Notes: a model not told the origin generated them from the sequence alone. A stretch of 64,000 nucleotides of DNA from Colwellia psychrerythraea 34H (GCF_000012325.1 NC_003910.7:2790001-2854000); one strand, 5' to 3'; counted from the first letter of the stretch, positions 44,515 through 54,362 are shown. Program-made: numbers and translations.

Positions 44515-46182
44515 ATGCCACATTTGTATCTTAAATCTAATTTTTTTCAAAGCGTAACCGCGAATAAATTAATACTTATCCTGAGTTGTTATTTTGTTGT
44601 CGTTTTTAACTTAACATTCTTACTTAAAACCTATAATGCGGTTTTGTTATTAGATAAATACAACCTCCTATTCCTGTTGAGTGTTCCCATTTTATTACTC
44701 AATATATTGTTGATTTTCTTTTCTGTTTTTTCAGTTAAATATTTATTAAAACCAGCGCTAATAGTTTTTACCTTTATCTCAGCACTTATGACATATGCAA
44801 CCTTTTCTTATGGCATCGTTTTTGATTATGGCATGATTGAAAATACGGTTAAAACCAGCAGTTCGGAAGCCTTTACTTACCTAAATGTTAATGCTTTTCT
44901 AATTGTTGCAGCATTATCAGTATTACCCATAATGTATTTATACAAGGTTAAGCTAACTTTTTCCCCACTTAAAACAGAGCTCACACAACGATTAAAACTG
45001 CTCTCTTTATCGACATTATCATTCTTTATCATCGCTTTTTTCTTTTATGGTGATTACGCATCCGTTGGTCGAAATAATAGAACGTTAACGTCTTATATCA
45101 CCCCTTTAAAAAGTGTTGTCAGTGGTTATAAGTTTATTCGAAATAATTACTTTAATGAACCGGCAACGTTCACTGTATTAGATAATTCGCCCATATTATT
45201 AACTGATAATGAAGCAGGTAAACGGGTAATATTGATGGTAGTTGGCGAAACAGCGCGTGCAGAAAGCTTTTCTCTCAATGGTTATGATAAACCAACCAAT
45301 CAATTTACCCGTGTTCATCACCCTATTTCGTTTAAAAACATGTCATCGTGTGGCACAGCAACGGCGGTATCTGTACCTTGCATGTTTTCTGCTCTAGGTA
45401 GAAGTGACTACCAAAAGCAAGTAGCCAACAATCAACAGAACCTGTTGGATATCGTAAAACTTGCCAATGTTGATGTACTTTGGCTAGATAATAATGAAGG
45501 TTGTAAAGGTGCCTGCAACCGAGTTACCACCATAAATATGGATAAGAGCAAAATACATAACTTATGCGATGGTGATTATTGTTTTGATGAAGTTCTGTTA
45601 TCGCCGTTAAAAAATAAACTGAGCCATTTAACCCACCAAACTACCTTGATTGTTTTACACCTTATTGGTTCACATGGGCCAACCTATTACCGTCGATACC
45701 CTGAAAATTTCCCTAAATTCTTACCTGATTGTCAACGTAGTGATATACAAAACTGTACTCAAGAACAAATCGTCAATACTTACGATAATACTATTGCATA
45801 CAGCGACTATGTTTTATCCAAAATGATTGAAGAATTATCCTTGTTAGAAGAAAAAAACAATATAGATACCGCTATGCTTTATGTGTCTGACCATGGTGAA
45901 TCACTTGGGGAGAACGGGCTTTATTTACATGGTTTTCCTTACGCCTTTGCACCAACACAACAAACGCACATACCCATGCTCTTTTGGAGCAATAATCAAA
46001 ACAAAACTGATCAGAATTGTTTAAATAATTTAGCTGACAATACATTTACACATGATAATGTCTTTCACAGTATTTTAGGATTAATGAAAGTTAAATCAAA
46101 AACATACAAGCCAAATTTTGATATATTTCATCAATGTAATACCCGTGATTTATTGGTTAATAATACGACTGATGAGCAATAA
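44515..46182 (+). CDS. eptA: Phosphoethanolamine transferase EptA (lipid A)
   Basis: A protein of 555 residues, normal for EptA/PmrC: five membrane segments (1-180) and a periplasmic sulfatase-fold domain. The catalytic Thr281 lies in SSCGTATAVSVPCMFS, matching Thr280 of E. coli EptA, with Glu245 in VVGETARAE and the zinc-site SDHGESLGENG and HGFPYA. It adds phosphoethanolamine from phosphatidylethanolamine to lipid A and so lowers binding of cationic peptides. It has its own promoter with four PmrA-type half-sites. The product diacylglycerol would go to DgkA. Confidence 0.95.
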   Translation: MPHLYLKSNFFQSVTANKLILILSCYFVVVFNLTFLLKTYNAVLLLDKYNLLFLLSVPILLLNILLIFFSVFSVKYLLKPALIVFTFISALMTYATFSYGIVFDYGMIENTVKTSSSEAFTYLNVNAFLIVAALSVLPIMYLYKVKLTFSPLKTELTQRLKLLSLSTLSFFIIAFFFYGDYASVGRNNRTLTSYITPLKSVVSGYKFIRNNYFNEPATFTVLDNSPILLTDNEAGKRVILMVVGETARAESFSLNGYDKPTNQFTRVHHPISFKNMSSCGTATAVSVPCMFSALGRSDYQKQVANNQQNLLDIVKLANVDVLWLDNNEGCKGACNRVTTINMDKSKIHNLCDGDYCFDEVLLSPLKNKLSHLTHQTTLIVLHLIGSHGPTYYRRYPENFPKFLPDCQRSDIQNCTQEQIVNTYDNTIAYSDYVLSKMIEELSLLEEKNNIDTAMLYVSDHGESLGENGLYLHGFPYAFAPTQQTHIPMLFWSNNQNKTDQNCLNNLADNTFTHDNVFHSILGLMKVKSKTYKPNFDIFHQCNTRDLLVNNTTDEQ

Positions 46183-46220
46183 TAAGTAAAACTAAGCCGA
46201 CACTATCACAGCTAGTTAGG

Positions 46221-47216
46221 TTACACCTTAGCCCGGTTGTATTTTGAGGGCGATACGCCGGTCCACTGTTTAAAAGCGCGAGTAAATGAGCGGGGTTCGC
46301 TAAAACCCAATGCAGTGGAAATATCGGTAATGTTGCGGTTAGTCATCACTAAATAATCAATCGCCAAGTCACGTCGAATTTCATCCTTAATCATTGGATA
46401 GCTTGTCCCTTCAACTTTAAGGCGACGGCGTAACGTTTGGGCACTCATATTTAAACTCAGGGCAAGTATTTCAAAACTTGGACAAAAAAGAATATCACTC
46501 TCATCATGTATCAATATTGCTCTAATTTTGGCTTTAAAACTTTGACCACTGCCTGGAATAGTTATTAAATCTGCTGGTGAATCTCGCAAAAAACGAGTGA
46601 GTTCTGTTCTAGTTCTAACGCAAGGTAGATCTAAGTATTTCGCATGAAAGCATAACTTTACTGTGGGGCGGTTAAAACTGTGCCGACATGTAAAGAGTAA
46701 CTTTGCTTCCTGAGAATGCTGTGGTTTAGGATGAGTAAAACAAACTTGGCTCAACGGAATTTTCACGTCAATTAACCAACTGGAAAAGCGATGCCAAATA
46801 ATTAACCAGAATTCGAGAAAGAAATGTTTAGGATCAAGTTCAGGATGACTAAAAACGAATTCTAATTCAGCAACCTCTCCTACCCTGACAAGCTTCATTT
46901 GCACATCATCAGTGACTAAATTGTAAAACGAAATGCCCTGTTCGAGCATTTTATCCAGGCTTTTATAGTGAAACACATGATGAGCCATAAAAGGAAATAT
47001 TCCCGTCTTACAAGGATGCTTAGTACAGCCAAGAAATTCATCATTGAGCTTTGCCCACACATATTGCACTAAACGAGTCATTTGCTCACCATCAACTCGT
47101 TGCTGGTTGGGCGTAATCGTAATATCTAATGATAATAAGATTTTGTCACCATCAAAGCCTTTACGCACAGCACAAGCGAGCGCTTGGTTAAAATAATGAA
47201 TATCAACTTTGGCCAT
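46221..47216 (-). CDS. AraC-family regulator (Arabinose_bd-type N-terminus)
   Basis: A protein of 331 residues. The N-terminal effector domain (about 20-210) is of the OruR/ArgR-like Arabinose_bd group and the C-terminal AraC domain (about 235-330) has two helix-turn-helix units, with LALSLNMSAQTLRRRLKVEG and DISTALGFSEPRSFTRAFKQWTGVSPSKYN. It is divergent from the acyl-CoA dehydrogenase operon with a 292-base shared region, so it probably activates it. The effector could be an acyl-CoA or fatty acid; that is inference. Confidence 0.9.
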   Translation of the reverse strand: MAKVDIHYFNQALACAVRKGFDGDKILLSLDITITPNQQRVDGEQMTRLVQYVWAKLNDEFLGCTKHPCKTGIFPFMAHHVFHYKSLDKMLEQGISFYNLVTDDVQMKLVRVGEVAELEFVFSHPELDPKHFFLEFWLIIWHRFSSWLIDVKIPLSQVCFTHPKPQHSQEAKLLFTCRHSFNRPTVKLCFHAKYLDLPCVRTRTELTRFLRDSPADLITIPGSGQSFKAKIRAILIHDESDILFCPSFEILALSLNMSAQTLRRRLKVEGTSYPMIKDEIRRDLAIDYLVMTNRNITDISTALGFSEPRSFTRAFKQWTGVSPSKYNRAKV

Positions 47217-47508
47217 GATTACCGTTTCTACTGCTCTATATTTATAACCAACTATATCTTAATTACATCCTACCTGTAATGTTTAGTGAGTTATATCGTT
47301 ACATTTTGTCATTTTAATTAACTTTAATACTCCCTATAGTAATGGCATCTATTATTAAATCTTATCTTTTGATTCTCATGCATCGATACCCAAGTGTCGA
47401 TTATCAACTATCGATAGATGAGATAATAAATAACGTGTTTGCACTTCCCTAAACAAGTACTAGCAATAAGCACCTAATTTTACTAAGAAAATTTAAAAGA
47501 GAACTATT

Positions 47509-48666
47509 ATGGACCTTTCACTAACTGAAGACCAAGCGATGATAAAAGACATGGCGGCTAAGTTTGCACAAACTGAACTTGCGCCTGTGGCTGAAAAACT
47601 CGATCAATATGGTGACCGCGAACTGTTCTTAAGTAATTTGAAAAAACTCGCTGAGCTCGGTTTTATGGGACTCAATGTCGGTGCACAATACGGTGGCGCT
47701 GAAGCTGGCACGGTAGTTTTTAGCCTCGCAATGACTGAAATTTCACGTGCCTGTGCATCAACAGCCGTCACCATGTCAGTCACTAATATGGTGGGTGAAG
47801 TTATTGAGTCTGTGGCGAGTGAAGCACAAAAAGAAAAGTATCTACCTAAACTTTGTAGTGGTGAATATGCCGCAGGTGGCTTCTGTTTGACTGAGTCAGG
47901 TGCGGGTTCAGATCCATCAGGCATGAAAACTAAAGCCATTTTAGAAGGCGATGAGTGGGTCATTAATGGCGCTAAGCAATATATTACTAGCGGTGAATAT
48001 GCAGGTGTATTTGTATTATGGGCGGTAACGGACCCTAGTGCACCAAGAGGTAAAGGTATTTCGTGTTTCTTAGTTGAAGCCGATGCTCCCGGTTTAATTA
48101 TATCACCAGCCGAGAAAAAAATGGGCCAACACGCTTCTGCTACCAATGAAGTCGTTTTTGATAATTGTCGACTACCGAAAGATGCCTTAATGGGCACACT
48201 CAATCAAGGTTTTAAAGTCGCTGTATCTGAACTCGCTGGTGGTCGTATCGGCATTGGTTCACTATCTTTAGGCATAGGTTTAGCTGCCATCGATTTTGCC
48301 CGTGATTATGTTAATGAGCGTCAACAATTTGGTCAAAAAATAGCTAAGTTTCAAGGCATTCAATGGATGCTAGCTGATGCTTATACCGATCTAGAAGCAG
48401 CACGTTTATTACTTATGAACGCAGCGGATAAAAAAGACAAAGGGCAACCTTTTGGTAAAGAAGCTTCAATGGCCAAGCTATTTGCTTCAGAAAAAGCCAA
48501 TCAAGTTTGTTATACCGCTTTGCAACTCATGGGCGGCGCAGGTTACATCAAAGACTACCCACTAGAACGTTACGCACGAGATGTTCGTGTAGCCTCTATT
48601 TATGAAGGCACAAGCGAAATTCAACGCGTTATTATCGCACGTGATTTGTTACAAGAAATAAACTAA
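47509..48666 (+). CDS. Acyl-CoA dehydrogenase
   Basis: A flavoprotein of 385 residues, the length of short/branched-chain acyl-CoA dehydrogenases. Motifs: CLTESGAGSDPSGMKT, QYITSGEYAGVF, LGMG-type LMGGAGYIKDYPLERYARD and the catalytic Glu366 in IYEGTSEIQRVIIARDL at the short-chain position. It introduces a trans-2 double bond into acyl-CoA. The next gene, an SDR 3-hydroxyacyl-CoA dehydrogenase, starts 14 bases after the stop. That pair, without a hydratase or thiolase at the site, hints at 2-methyl-branched acyl-CoA (isoleucine-type) breakdown, but this is inference. Confidence 0.93.
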   Translation: MDLSLTEDQAMIKDMAAKFAQTELAPVAEKLDQYGDRELFLSNLKKLAELGFMGLNVGAQYGGAEAGTVVFSLAMTEISRACASTAVTMSVTNMVGEVIESVASEAQKEKYLPKLCSGEYAAGGFCLTESGAGSDPSGMKTKAILEGDEWVINGAKQYITSGEYAGVFVLWAVTDPSAPRGKGISCFLVEADAPGLIISPAEKKMGQHASATNEVVFDNCRLPKDALMGTLNQGFKVAVSELAGGRIGIGSLSLGIGLAAIDFARDYVNERQQFGQKIAKFQGIQWMLADAYTDLEAARLLLMNAADKKDKGQPFGKEASMAKLFASEKANQVCYTALQLMGGAGYIKDYPLERYARDVRVASIYEGTSEIQRVIIARDLLQEIN

Positions 48667-48680
48667 TTTAGGAATTTACC

Positions 48681-49448
48681 ATGGATTTAAATAACAAAGT
48701 CGTTGTCGTCACTGGCGCCGCTTCAGGCTTAGGTTTAGTTACTTGCCAAGAATTAGCCAAACAAGGTGCAAAAATTGTTGCCTTTGACTTGAACGAAGAT
48801 GCAGGAAATTCACTTGTTGCAACGTTAGGCGAAACATCAATTTTCGCTACAGTAAATGTTACAGACGAAACTTCAGTTGTTGCCGGTATAAAAGCAGCTG
48901 TTGATGCTTTTGGCACCATACACGCTTGTATTAATTGTGCAGGCATTGCTCCTGGTGGTAAAACCGTTGGTCGCAATGGCGCATTGGCTTTAGAAAAATT
49001 TTCACAGGTTATCAATATCAACCTGATTGGTACCTTTAATGTATTACGTTTAGCTGCTGAGCAAATGGCGAAAAACGAACCCGATGCTAAAGGCGAACGT
49101 GGCGTAATTATCAATACTGCCTCAGTTGCCGCCTATGATGGCCAAGTGGGTCAATCAGCCTATAGCGCTAGTAAAGGTGGCATTGTGTCGATGACTCTAC
49201 CTATTGCTCGCGATTTAGCCCCACTGGGTATTCGTATTATGACCATAGCACCGGGTATCTTCGATACCGCCATGATGAAAGGATTTAGTGACGAAGTTCG
49301 CGATCCACTGATCAAAATGGTGCAAAGTCCTAAACGTTTTGGCGACCCCGTTGAGTATGCTGATTTAGCAGCTCATATAATTACCAATAGCTACCTTAAT
49401 GGCGAAGTGATTCGTCTTGACGGCGCTATTCGAATGGAGCCTAAGTAA
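48681..49448 (+). CDS. SDR-family 3-hydroxyacyl-CoA dehydrogenase (HSD10-like)
   Basis: A short-chain dehydrogenase of 255 residues. The cofactor motif is VVVTGAASGLGLVT, followed by NCAGIAPGGKT, INTASVAAYDGQVGQSAYSASKGG (catalytic Ser, Tyr and Lys) and IAPGIFDTAMM. The AYDGQxGQxAYSASKGG form is that of type II 3-hydroxyacyl-CoA dehydrogenases (HSD17B10 group), which act on 2-methyl-3-hydroxybutyryl-CoA and related compounds. AGGA lies before the ATG. It is co-transcribed with the acyl-CoA dehydrogenase. The stop is one base into repeat copy B. Confidence 0.92.
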   Translation: MDLNNKVVVVTGAASGLGLVTCQELAKQGAKIVAFDLNEDAGNSLVATLGETSIFATVNVTDETSVVAGIKAAVDAFGTIHACINCAGIAPGGKTVGRNGALALEKFSQVININLIGTFNVLRLAAEQMAKNEPDAKGERGVIINTASVAAYDGQVGQSAYSASKGGIVSMTLPIARDLAPLGIRIMTIAPGIFDTAMMKGFSDEVRDPLIKMVQSPKRFGDPVEYADLAAHIITNSYLNGEVIRLDGAIRMEPK

Positions 49449-49712
49449 TACCAATTTGATTAAATTTCTTCCCAACTCAGAGCTATGTTAAATGTTCAAT
49501 AACAAGGTGAATTTGTTTAGGTCTAGCATTCTAAATCAAATAAATTTAATGATGTTAATGGGCATAGAACAAGTTCCCAAAGGGCGAGTTTAAAAGGCTT
49601 ATATGCTGCGTTATTGATTTTGACAAGGGAATAACCATTCTCTTCAATCAATGTCTTGCCTCTAAGCCTTTTAATTCTCGCTGAGTGGGAAAGAACTTAA
49701 TCAACTTGGTAT
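49448..49712. repeat. Palindromic intergenic repeat element, copy B (MITE-like)
   Basis: About 265 bases with terminal inverted repeats: ATACCAATTTGATTAA at the left and its near complement TTAATCAACTTGGTAT at the right. The arms extend inward by TTTCTTCCCA/TGGGAAAGAA. The 59-base core at 49603-49661 matches copy A at 53 of 59 positions, while the two copies' terminal repeats differ. No coding frame. It begins directly at the SDR stop codon and lies before a terminator. Confidence 0.7.
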
Positions 49713-49726
49713 AAAGTTTGCGTTTT

Positions 49727-49757
49727 GGGGGGCCGATTGCTAGCCTCCCTTTTTTTT
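49727..49757 (+). terminator. Rho-independent terminator
   Basis: GGGGGGC (49727-49733) pairs with GCCTCCC (49743-49749, one G-T pair), followed by eight T. It lies after repeat copy B, so the dehydrogenase operon transcript may run through the repeat before ending. Confidence 0.85.
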
Positions 49758-49790
49758 CTGTTAATTTTAATTTTTCTGTTGGAGTAGTCC

Positions 49791-50960
49791 ATGTTAAGCG
49801 ATATTAAAATTTTAGATCTTTCCACCCTACTTCCTGGCCCATACGCCTCAATGATGCTTGCCGATCTCGGCGCAAAGGTTTTACGAGTTGAATCACCAAC
49901 TCGCGTTGATTTAGTCAGAGAAATGTCACCCCAAGTAGGCGCATCATCCGCTGCTCATCAATATTTGAATCGTTCTAAAGAATCAATCGCACTCGATTTA
50001 AAACAACCAGAAGCTATTGAAATTATTAAAACACTGATCAAAGAGTATGATGTGGTGCTTGAGCAGTTTAGGCCTGGCGTCATGGACAGGCTCGGCATTG
50101 GTTATGAAGCGCTAAAAGCAGTTAACCCTAAAATAATCTATTGTGCGATCACTGGTTATGGTCAAACAGGGCCTTACAAAAATCGCGCAGGACATGATTT
50201 AAATTACCTAGCCATTGCTGGCATTAGCAGTTATTCCAAAAGAAAAGAACAATCGCCTATTCCTCAGGGCATTCAAATAGCCGATGTTGCCGGCGGTTCG
50301 CTGCATGGTGTTATTGGTATATTAACCGCACTACATCACCGTCAACGTACAGGAGAAGGTCAAATGATTGATATCAGTATGACCGACTGTGCTTTTGCAT
50401 TGAATGCAATGAGTGGTGCAGGTACGCTCGCTGGTGATGAAATACCAACAGCTGAATCTCAACTGCTGAATGGTGGGACTTTTTATGATTATTATCAGAC
50501 CAGCGATGGTCGTTACCTGTCCGTTGGTAGCTTAGAGCCAAAATTCTTTACTGGTTTGTGCCAACTACTCGACTTAGAGCACCTTCTGCCACTAGCAAGC
50601 AAGTCCTCAGCACAACAACAAATTAAAGACAGTTTTACTCACGCTTTTAAGCAAAAAACTTATCAGCAATGGCAGGCAATATTTATCAAGCTTGATTTAT
50701 GTGTTGAGCCAGTACTTAACCTAAAAGAAGCTAGTGAGCATCCTCAGATAGTTGCCAGAGAGTTGATTGTCGATGTGCCGCATCCGAAAACAGGCATGCA
50801 AAAACAACTAGCTTGTCCCATTAAATTTTCAGCTTACCAAGCTGAATATCAACAAGCAGGTGTTGAGCTAGGTGTAGATGGCAAGCAAGTACTATCTGAA
50901 CTGGGTTTAAGTAATAGCAGAATAACGGCGCTTGAAAAAAATGGCGTAGTAACCTTTTAG
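49791..50960 (+). CDS. CaiB/BaiF-family CoA-transferase (racemase-like)
   Basis: A class III CoA-transferase-family protein of 389 residues. It begins LSDIKILDLSTLLPGPYASMMLADLGAKVLRVE and carries NRSKESIALDLK, AITGYGQTGPYKNRAGHDLNYLAIAG and DISMTDCAFALN. The Asp in GHDLNY matches the active-site region of alpha-methylacyl-CoA racemase rather than the transferases, so a racemase role with 2-methylacyl-CoA is possible and would suit the neighbouring dehydrogenases. It is downstream of a terminator, so it probably has its own promoter. Confidence 0.88.
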   Translation: MLSDIKILDLSTLLPGPYASMMLADLGAKVLRVESPTRVDLVREMSPQVGASSAAHQYLNRSKESIALDLKQPEAIEIIKTLIKEYDVVLEQFRPGVMDRLGIGYEALKAVNPKIIYCAITGYGQTGPYKNRAGHDLNYLAIAGISSYSKRKEQSPIPQGIQIADVAGGSLHGVIGILTALHHRQRTGEGQMIDISMTDCAFALNAMSGAGTLAGDEIPTAESQLLNGGTFYDYYQTSDGRYLSVGSLEPKFFTGLCQLLDLEHLLPLASKSSAQQQIKDSFTHAFKQKTYQQWQAIFIKLDLCVEPVLNLKEASEHPQIVARELIVDVPHPKTGMQKQLACPIKFSAYQAEYQQAGVELGVDGKQVLSELGLSNSRITALEKNGVVTF

Positions 50961-51009
50961 AAAACCTCAGCTAAAAAGCTCCCTCGCAGAATCGTTTAAT
51001 TAAAATTAA

Positions 51010-51053
51010 AAAGTCTACTTTATGCTCCAGTAAAAAATAGCTAAGTAGACTTT
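51010..51053. terminator. Bidirectional terminator
   Basis: AAAGTCTACTT (51010-51020) pairs with AAGTAGACTTT (51043-51053) between convergent genes; A and T runs flank it on both sides. Confidence 0.75.
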
Positions 51054-51065
51054 ATTGTTATTCTG

Positions 51066-52184
51066 CTAACTTAGCTGTTTTACCGGCTTTTTAATGCGAG
51101 AAACAGACAATATCTTTCTATTTCTGTTTTTATACAAATATAGATATAAACCGGTAAACGCCAATATTAATGGACTTAGTCCTAAAACACACCAAATTAA
51201 CTTACTGGTTAAACCACCAAAATGACCAAAGTGTAATTTTCTAAAACTATCAATGGTTACATGTAATGCATTCGCCGATCTCACATCTTCTGAGTGAATC
51301 ATTTCCCCTGAGCTTTTATCATAAGATATCGTACTTGAATAGTTACTATTAAGCGGGTTTGCTGAGTTCACTGTACCGTAAAACATGATATCCATGGCGG
51401 GTTCAAATGGCATTAATAGGTAGGTTGCTTCAAAGTTTTTAATTGTCTCTTGATTGCTGTCTAACAATGTTTGTATTGAAAGCTCTTGATTATGCAGTTG
51501 ATGTTCAATTAAATAAGGCTCTTCAACAATATGTTCTGATACCTCATGTATCACCAGTGAAATGTTCCAATAAGCTCCTGTAAACGCGAGAATAAGGATA
51601 ACGGGTGAGCTTGATATACCAATCATTTTATGGAGATCACTAAAAAATATTCTGCGGGCAAGTGTTAAGCGTAAAGTGAAAAAATTGATCCAAAACTTAC
51701 GGTATAAAATGATGCCACTTATCCCTAATAATAAAAGTAATAACGACACAATAGCACCTAGAAACATACCGTTGGTTTCTAGTAACAATTTATAATGTAA
51801 ATCTAGTAACCAATCCGTTAAATCATCTGATGTACCTACCGGTGTAGAAAGTAATTCTCCGCTATATTGGTTTACATATAATTTCGACCAATTTGTTGTC
51901 TGCTGCTTAATGAGATAAGCGGTATCTGTTCTACTTTTATCATCAAATAATTCCCAACTGCCTATTTCATGAGCTGGGTATTTTGATTTCACGTTCGCTA
52001 TCAATACATCTAACGACAATCTCTCACTAGGACTAGTGTTACTCACTTGCATTTTATCAGGCATCAATAAAGTATCTAACTCAACCTTAAAGACTAATAT
52101 ACTCCCTGTAAGGGAAATTATTAACAAGGGTAACATGGCAAAAAGTGCACCAACGGAATGCCATTTATATAATTTTTTTCTCAT
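51066..52184 (-). CDS. PepSY-associated membrane protein (iron-uptake linked)
   Basis: A protein of 372 residues with four membrane segments (about 12-34, 140-160, 185-210 and 330-350), and PepSY-type periplasmic parts between them. It starts RKKLYKWHSVGALFAMLPLLIISLTG, typical of the PepSY_TM family. Many relatives lie beside siderophore receptors, and some are thought to reduce or release iron in the periplasm; this is not proven. It follows the siderophore receptor by 55 bases and is probably controlled by the same Fur box. Confidence 0.88.
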   Translation of the reverse strand: MRKKLYKWHSVGALFAMLPLLIISLTGSILVFKVELDTLLMPDKMQVSNTSPSERLSLDVLIANVKSKYPAHEIGSWELFDDKSRTDTAYLIKQQTTNWSKLYVNQYSGELLSTPVGTSDDLTDWLLDLHYKLLLETNGMFLGAIVSLLLLLLGISGIILYRKFWINFFTLRLTLARRIFFSDLHKMIGISSSPVILILAFTGAYWNISLVIHEVSEHIVEEPYLIEHQLHNQELSIQTLLDSNQETIKNFEATYLLMPFEPAMDIMFYGTVNSANPLNSNYSSTISYDKSSGEMIHSEDVRSANALHVTIDSFRKLHFGHFGGLTSKLIWCVLGLSPLILAFTGLYLYLYKNRNRKILSVSRIKKPVKQLS

Positions 52185-52238
52185 AATATTTTACAGTGAC
52201 AGGTGGTATTACCTAACGTAATACCACTGCACTTTTCC

Positions 52239-54362
52239 CTAAAGTGACCAGCTTAATGTGGCTGAATAATTAGCGGGTGCACCGTAATATCCTTGAGCCC
52301 AATATAAGCTATTGATATATTTTTCATCGGTTATGTTATTGGCATTAAGTGATAAGCTAACATTATCGGTAATGGCATAAGCCATCATTACGTTCACAAC
52401 TGCGTAGGCACCTTGTTTGGTGACTATCTCTTCACCTGCGTTAGCAAAGCCATCACCCACAACACCTTGTTTACGTGAAATATCATCTTGCCAATTCATG
52501 TTGACACCTATCGATAAACCTTCAATGGCAGGCACGGTGTATGTGGCGGCAAGTTTAATAAGTGTAGAAGGGGTATAATCAGCAACAACGTCATCACCCG
52601 AAATGTCAAAGTCAGTGAAGCCAAAACTCAGCTGTAAATTGTCATAAATTTGCCCTGCAACTTCCAATTCAAACCCATTACTGCTAATTCCTTCAGCCCC
52701 AATGTAACGTTGTAAGTTAATAGGTAAATCTGTCGTGCGAACATCGAGCTTGGCAACATTCGTTTGTTGTACATCAAAGTAAGCAATTGAGCCGATAAGT
52801 AAACCATCAAAAAATTCACTTTTGATCCCTATCTCTTTACTTTCACCCGTTATGGGCGCGAGGATTTTATCATTAATATCTAATTTAGTCTGTGACACAA
52901 ATGTTTCGGTGTAACTGGTATAGGCCACTAATTCTGGGGTAATTTGATAAACAGCACCTAAATAGGGAATAAATTCTTTATCCGAAGCATCTTGAACAAC
53001 GTTGTATGAATTGCCCTCTACATTCCAATCGTTATAACGGCCACCAGCGATTACATGTAAGTTATCTAACACTTCAAAACGTGCAGTAAAGTAGGCTGCT
53101 TTTTGTTCATTAGTAACATCACTGCCTGTTAAGCCGTCAGTAAATATCGGCTTTGGGGTATTTCCGTCCCATTCAGGTAATGGTGGCATAACAGGGAAAC
53201 CATTTCCTGTTGTGTAATCATAGAGTGATTTATCAACATAACTCATCTTGGCGTAATTGATACCCGCGACAATTTGATGCTCACGGCCGAATAATGAAAA
53301 CTCACCATTGATGTACGCATCAAATAAGTTATGTTTATCATCTAGGTCATATTCACTCGCATATCCCAGTAGACCTAACTCAGTATTTTTATCTGGTGTA
53401 CCGTAGACATAAAATAACTCAGTATCTTCATCTGTTGTTTTATGTGAGTAAGTGGCGCGTAAACTCCATTGAGAATTAAAATAATGAGCTAATTCAACCA
53501 CGGTATTATTTTTAACAACTTGCCAATTTGACCAGTTTGCTGAAGTATTAGTTGAAGCATCATAATCAGTGGCGCTACCATCAGTATAATAAAGAGGATT
53601 AGCTCCCCAGTTATTACCTATCGCATCACTTTGGTTGTAACTGTGACTTATTGAAAGATAGGTACTGTCTGTCAATTCTGCACCAATAAAAGCATAGGCG
53701 ACGCTTTTATCTTGTTCGTATCGATCCAAATAAGATTCATTGTCTTGTTTAACTAACACAACACGAGCACTCACTTTATCAGTAAGTGGTGTTGACGCAT
53801 CTACCTCTAAACGCGTTTTATCCCAAGAGCCTACGGTTCCTCTAACACTTACTTCCGTTTCTTCTGTTGGACGTTTACGAATAAAATTAATCGTTGCTGA
53901 TGGATTACCAACACCCGTCATCAAACCGTTTGCACCGCGAATAACCTCTATACGTTCATAAATGGCAGTATCTTCATCTGCATGGTTGTTACCAGACGTT
54001 AAAGGTAAACCAACACCATCAATTTGAAAGTTTGTTACGTCAAAGCCGCGTGCGGTGTAATAAGTTCTATCTGTTTCAATGCGTTCAACATTGATACCTG
54101 TTGCAGAATCTAATGCGGCATTGATGTCAGATAATTGAAAGTCTCTCATTTGTGCACTAGTAATTACGGACACAGATTGCGGTATTTCGATAATAGATAA
54201 ATCTAAACGAGATGCCCCACTCACTTCATGAGCACCGTATCCTTCGATATAGGTGCCTTGAACTTCAATTTTTTCAACATCTGAATTTTTGCTGCCTTCG
54301 GCAAATGCATTAGTTGTCGTTAAAATTGTGAGGGTAATCAAATTTAAAGGGAGGTTTTTCAC
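52239..54362 (-). CDS. TonB-dependent siderophore receptor
   Basis: A protein of 707 residues: signal peptide (1-21), Ton-box region (DVEKIEVQGTYIEG), plug domain (about 50-165, ending IERIEVIRGANGLMTGVGNPSATINFIRKRP type sequence; motif RGANGL) and a 22-strand barrel closing with aromatic residues (ATLSWSL). Length and the plug motif place it with ferric hydroxamate or coprogen receptors (FhuE/FpvA group). A Fur-like box lies about 65 bases upstream. It is first in an operon with the PepSY protein. Confidence 0.93.
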   Translation of the reverse strand: MKNLPLNLITLTILTTTNAFAEGSKNSDVEKIEVQGTYIEGYGAHEVSGASRLDLSIIEIPQSVSVITSAQMRDFQLSDINAALDSATGINVERIETDRTYYTARGFDVTNFQIDGVGLPLTSGNNHADEDTAIYERIEVIRGANGLMTGVGNPSATINFIRKRPTEETEVSVRGTVGSWDKTRLEVDASTPLTDKVSARVVLVKQDNESYLDRYEQDKSVAYAFIGAELTDSTYLSISHSYNQSDAIGNNWGANPLYYTDGSATDYDASTNTSANWSNWQVVKNNTVVELAHYFNSQWSLRATYSHKTTDEDTELFYVYGTPDKNTELGLLGYASEYDLDDKHNLFDAYINGEFSLFGREHQIVAGINYAKMSYVDKSLYDYTTGNGFPVMPPLPEWDGNTPKPIFTDGLTGSDVTNEQKAAYFTARFEVLDNLHVIAGGRYNDWNVEGNSYNVVQDASDKEFIPYLGAVYQITPELVAYTSYTETFVSQTKLDINDKILAPITGESKEIGIKSEFFDGLLIGSIAYFDVQQTNVAKLDVRTTDLPINLQRYIGAEGISSNGFELEVAGQIYDNLQLSFGFTDFDISGDDVVADYTPSTLIKLAATYTVPAIEGLSIGVNMNWQDDISRKQGVVGDGFANAGEEIVTKQGAYAVVNVMMAYAITDNVSLSLNANNITDEKYINSLYWAQGYYGAPANYSATLSWSL

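Noticed and set aside
47604..48203. 199-codon leftward frame inside the acyl-CoA dehydrogenase gene
   Set aside because: Antisense shadow of a clearly identified gene.
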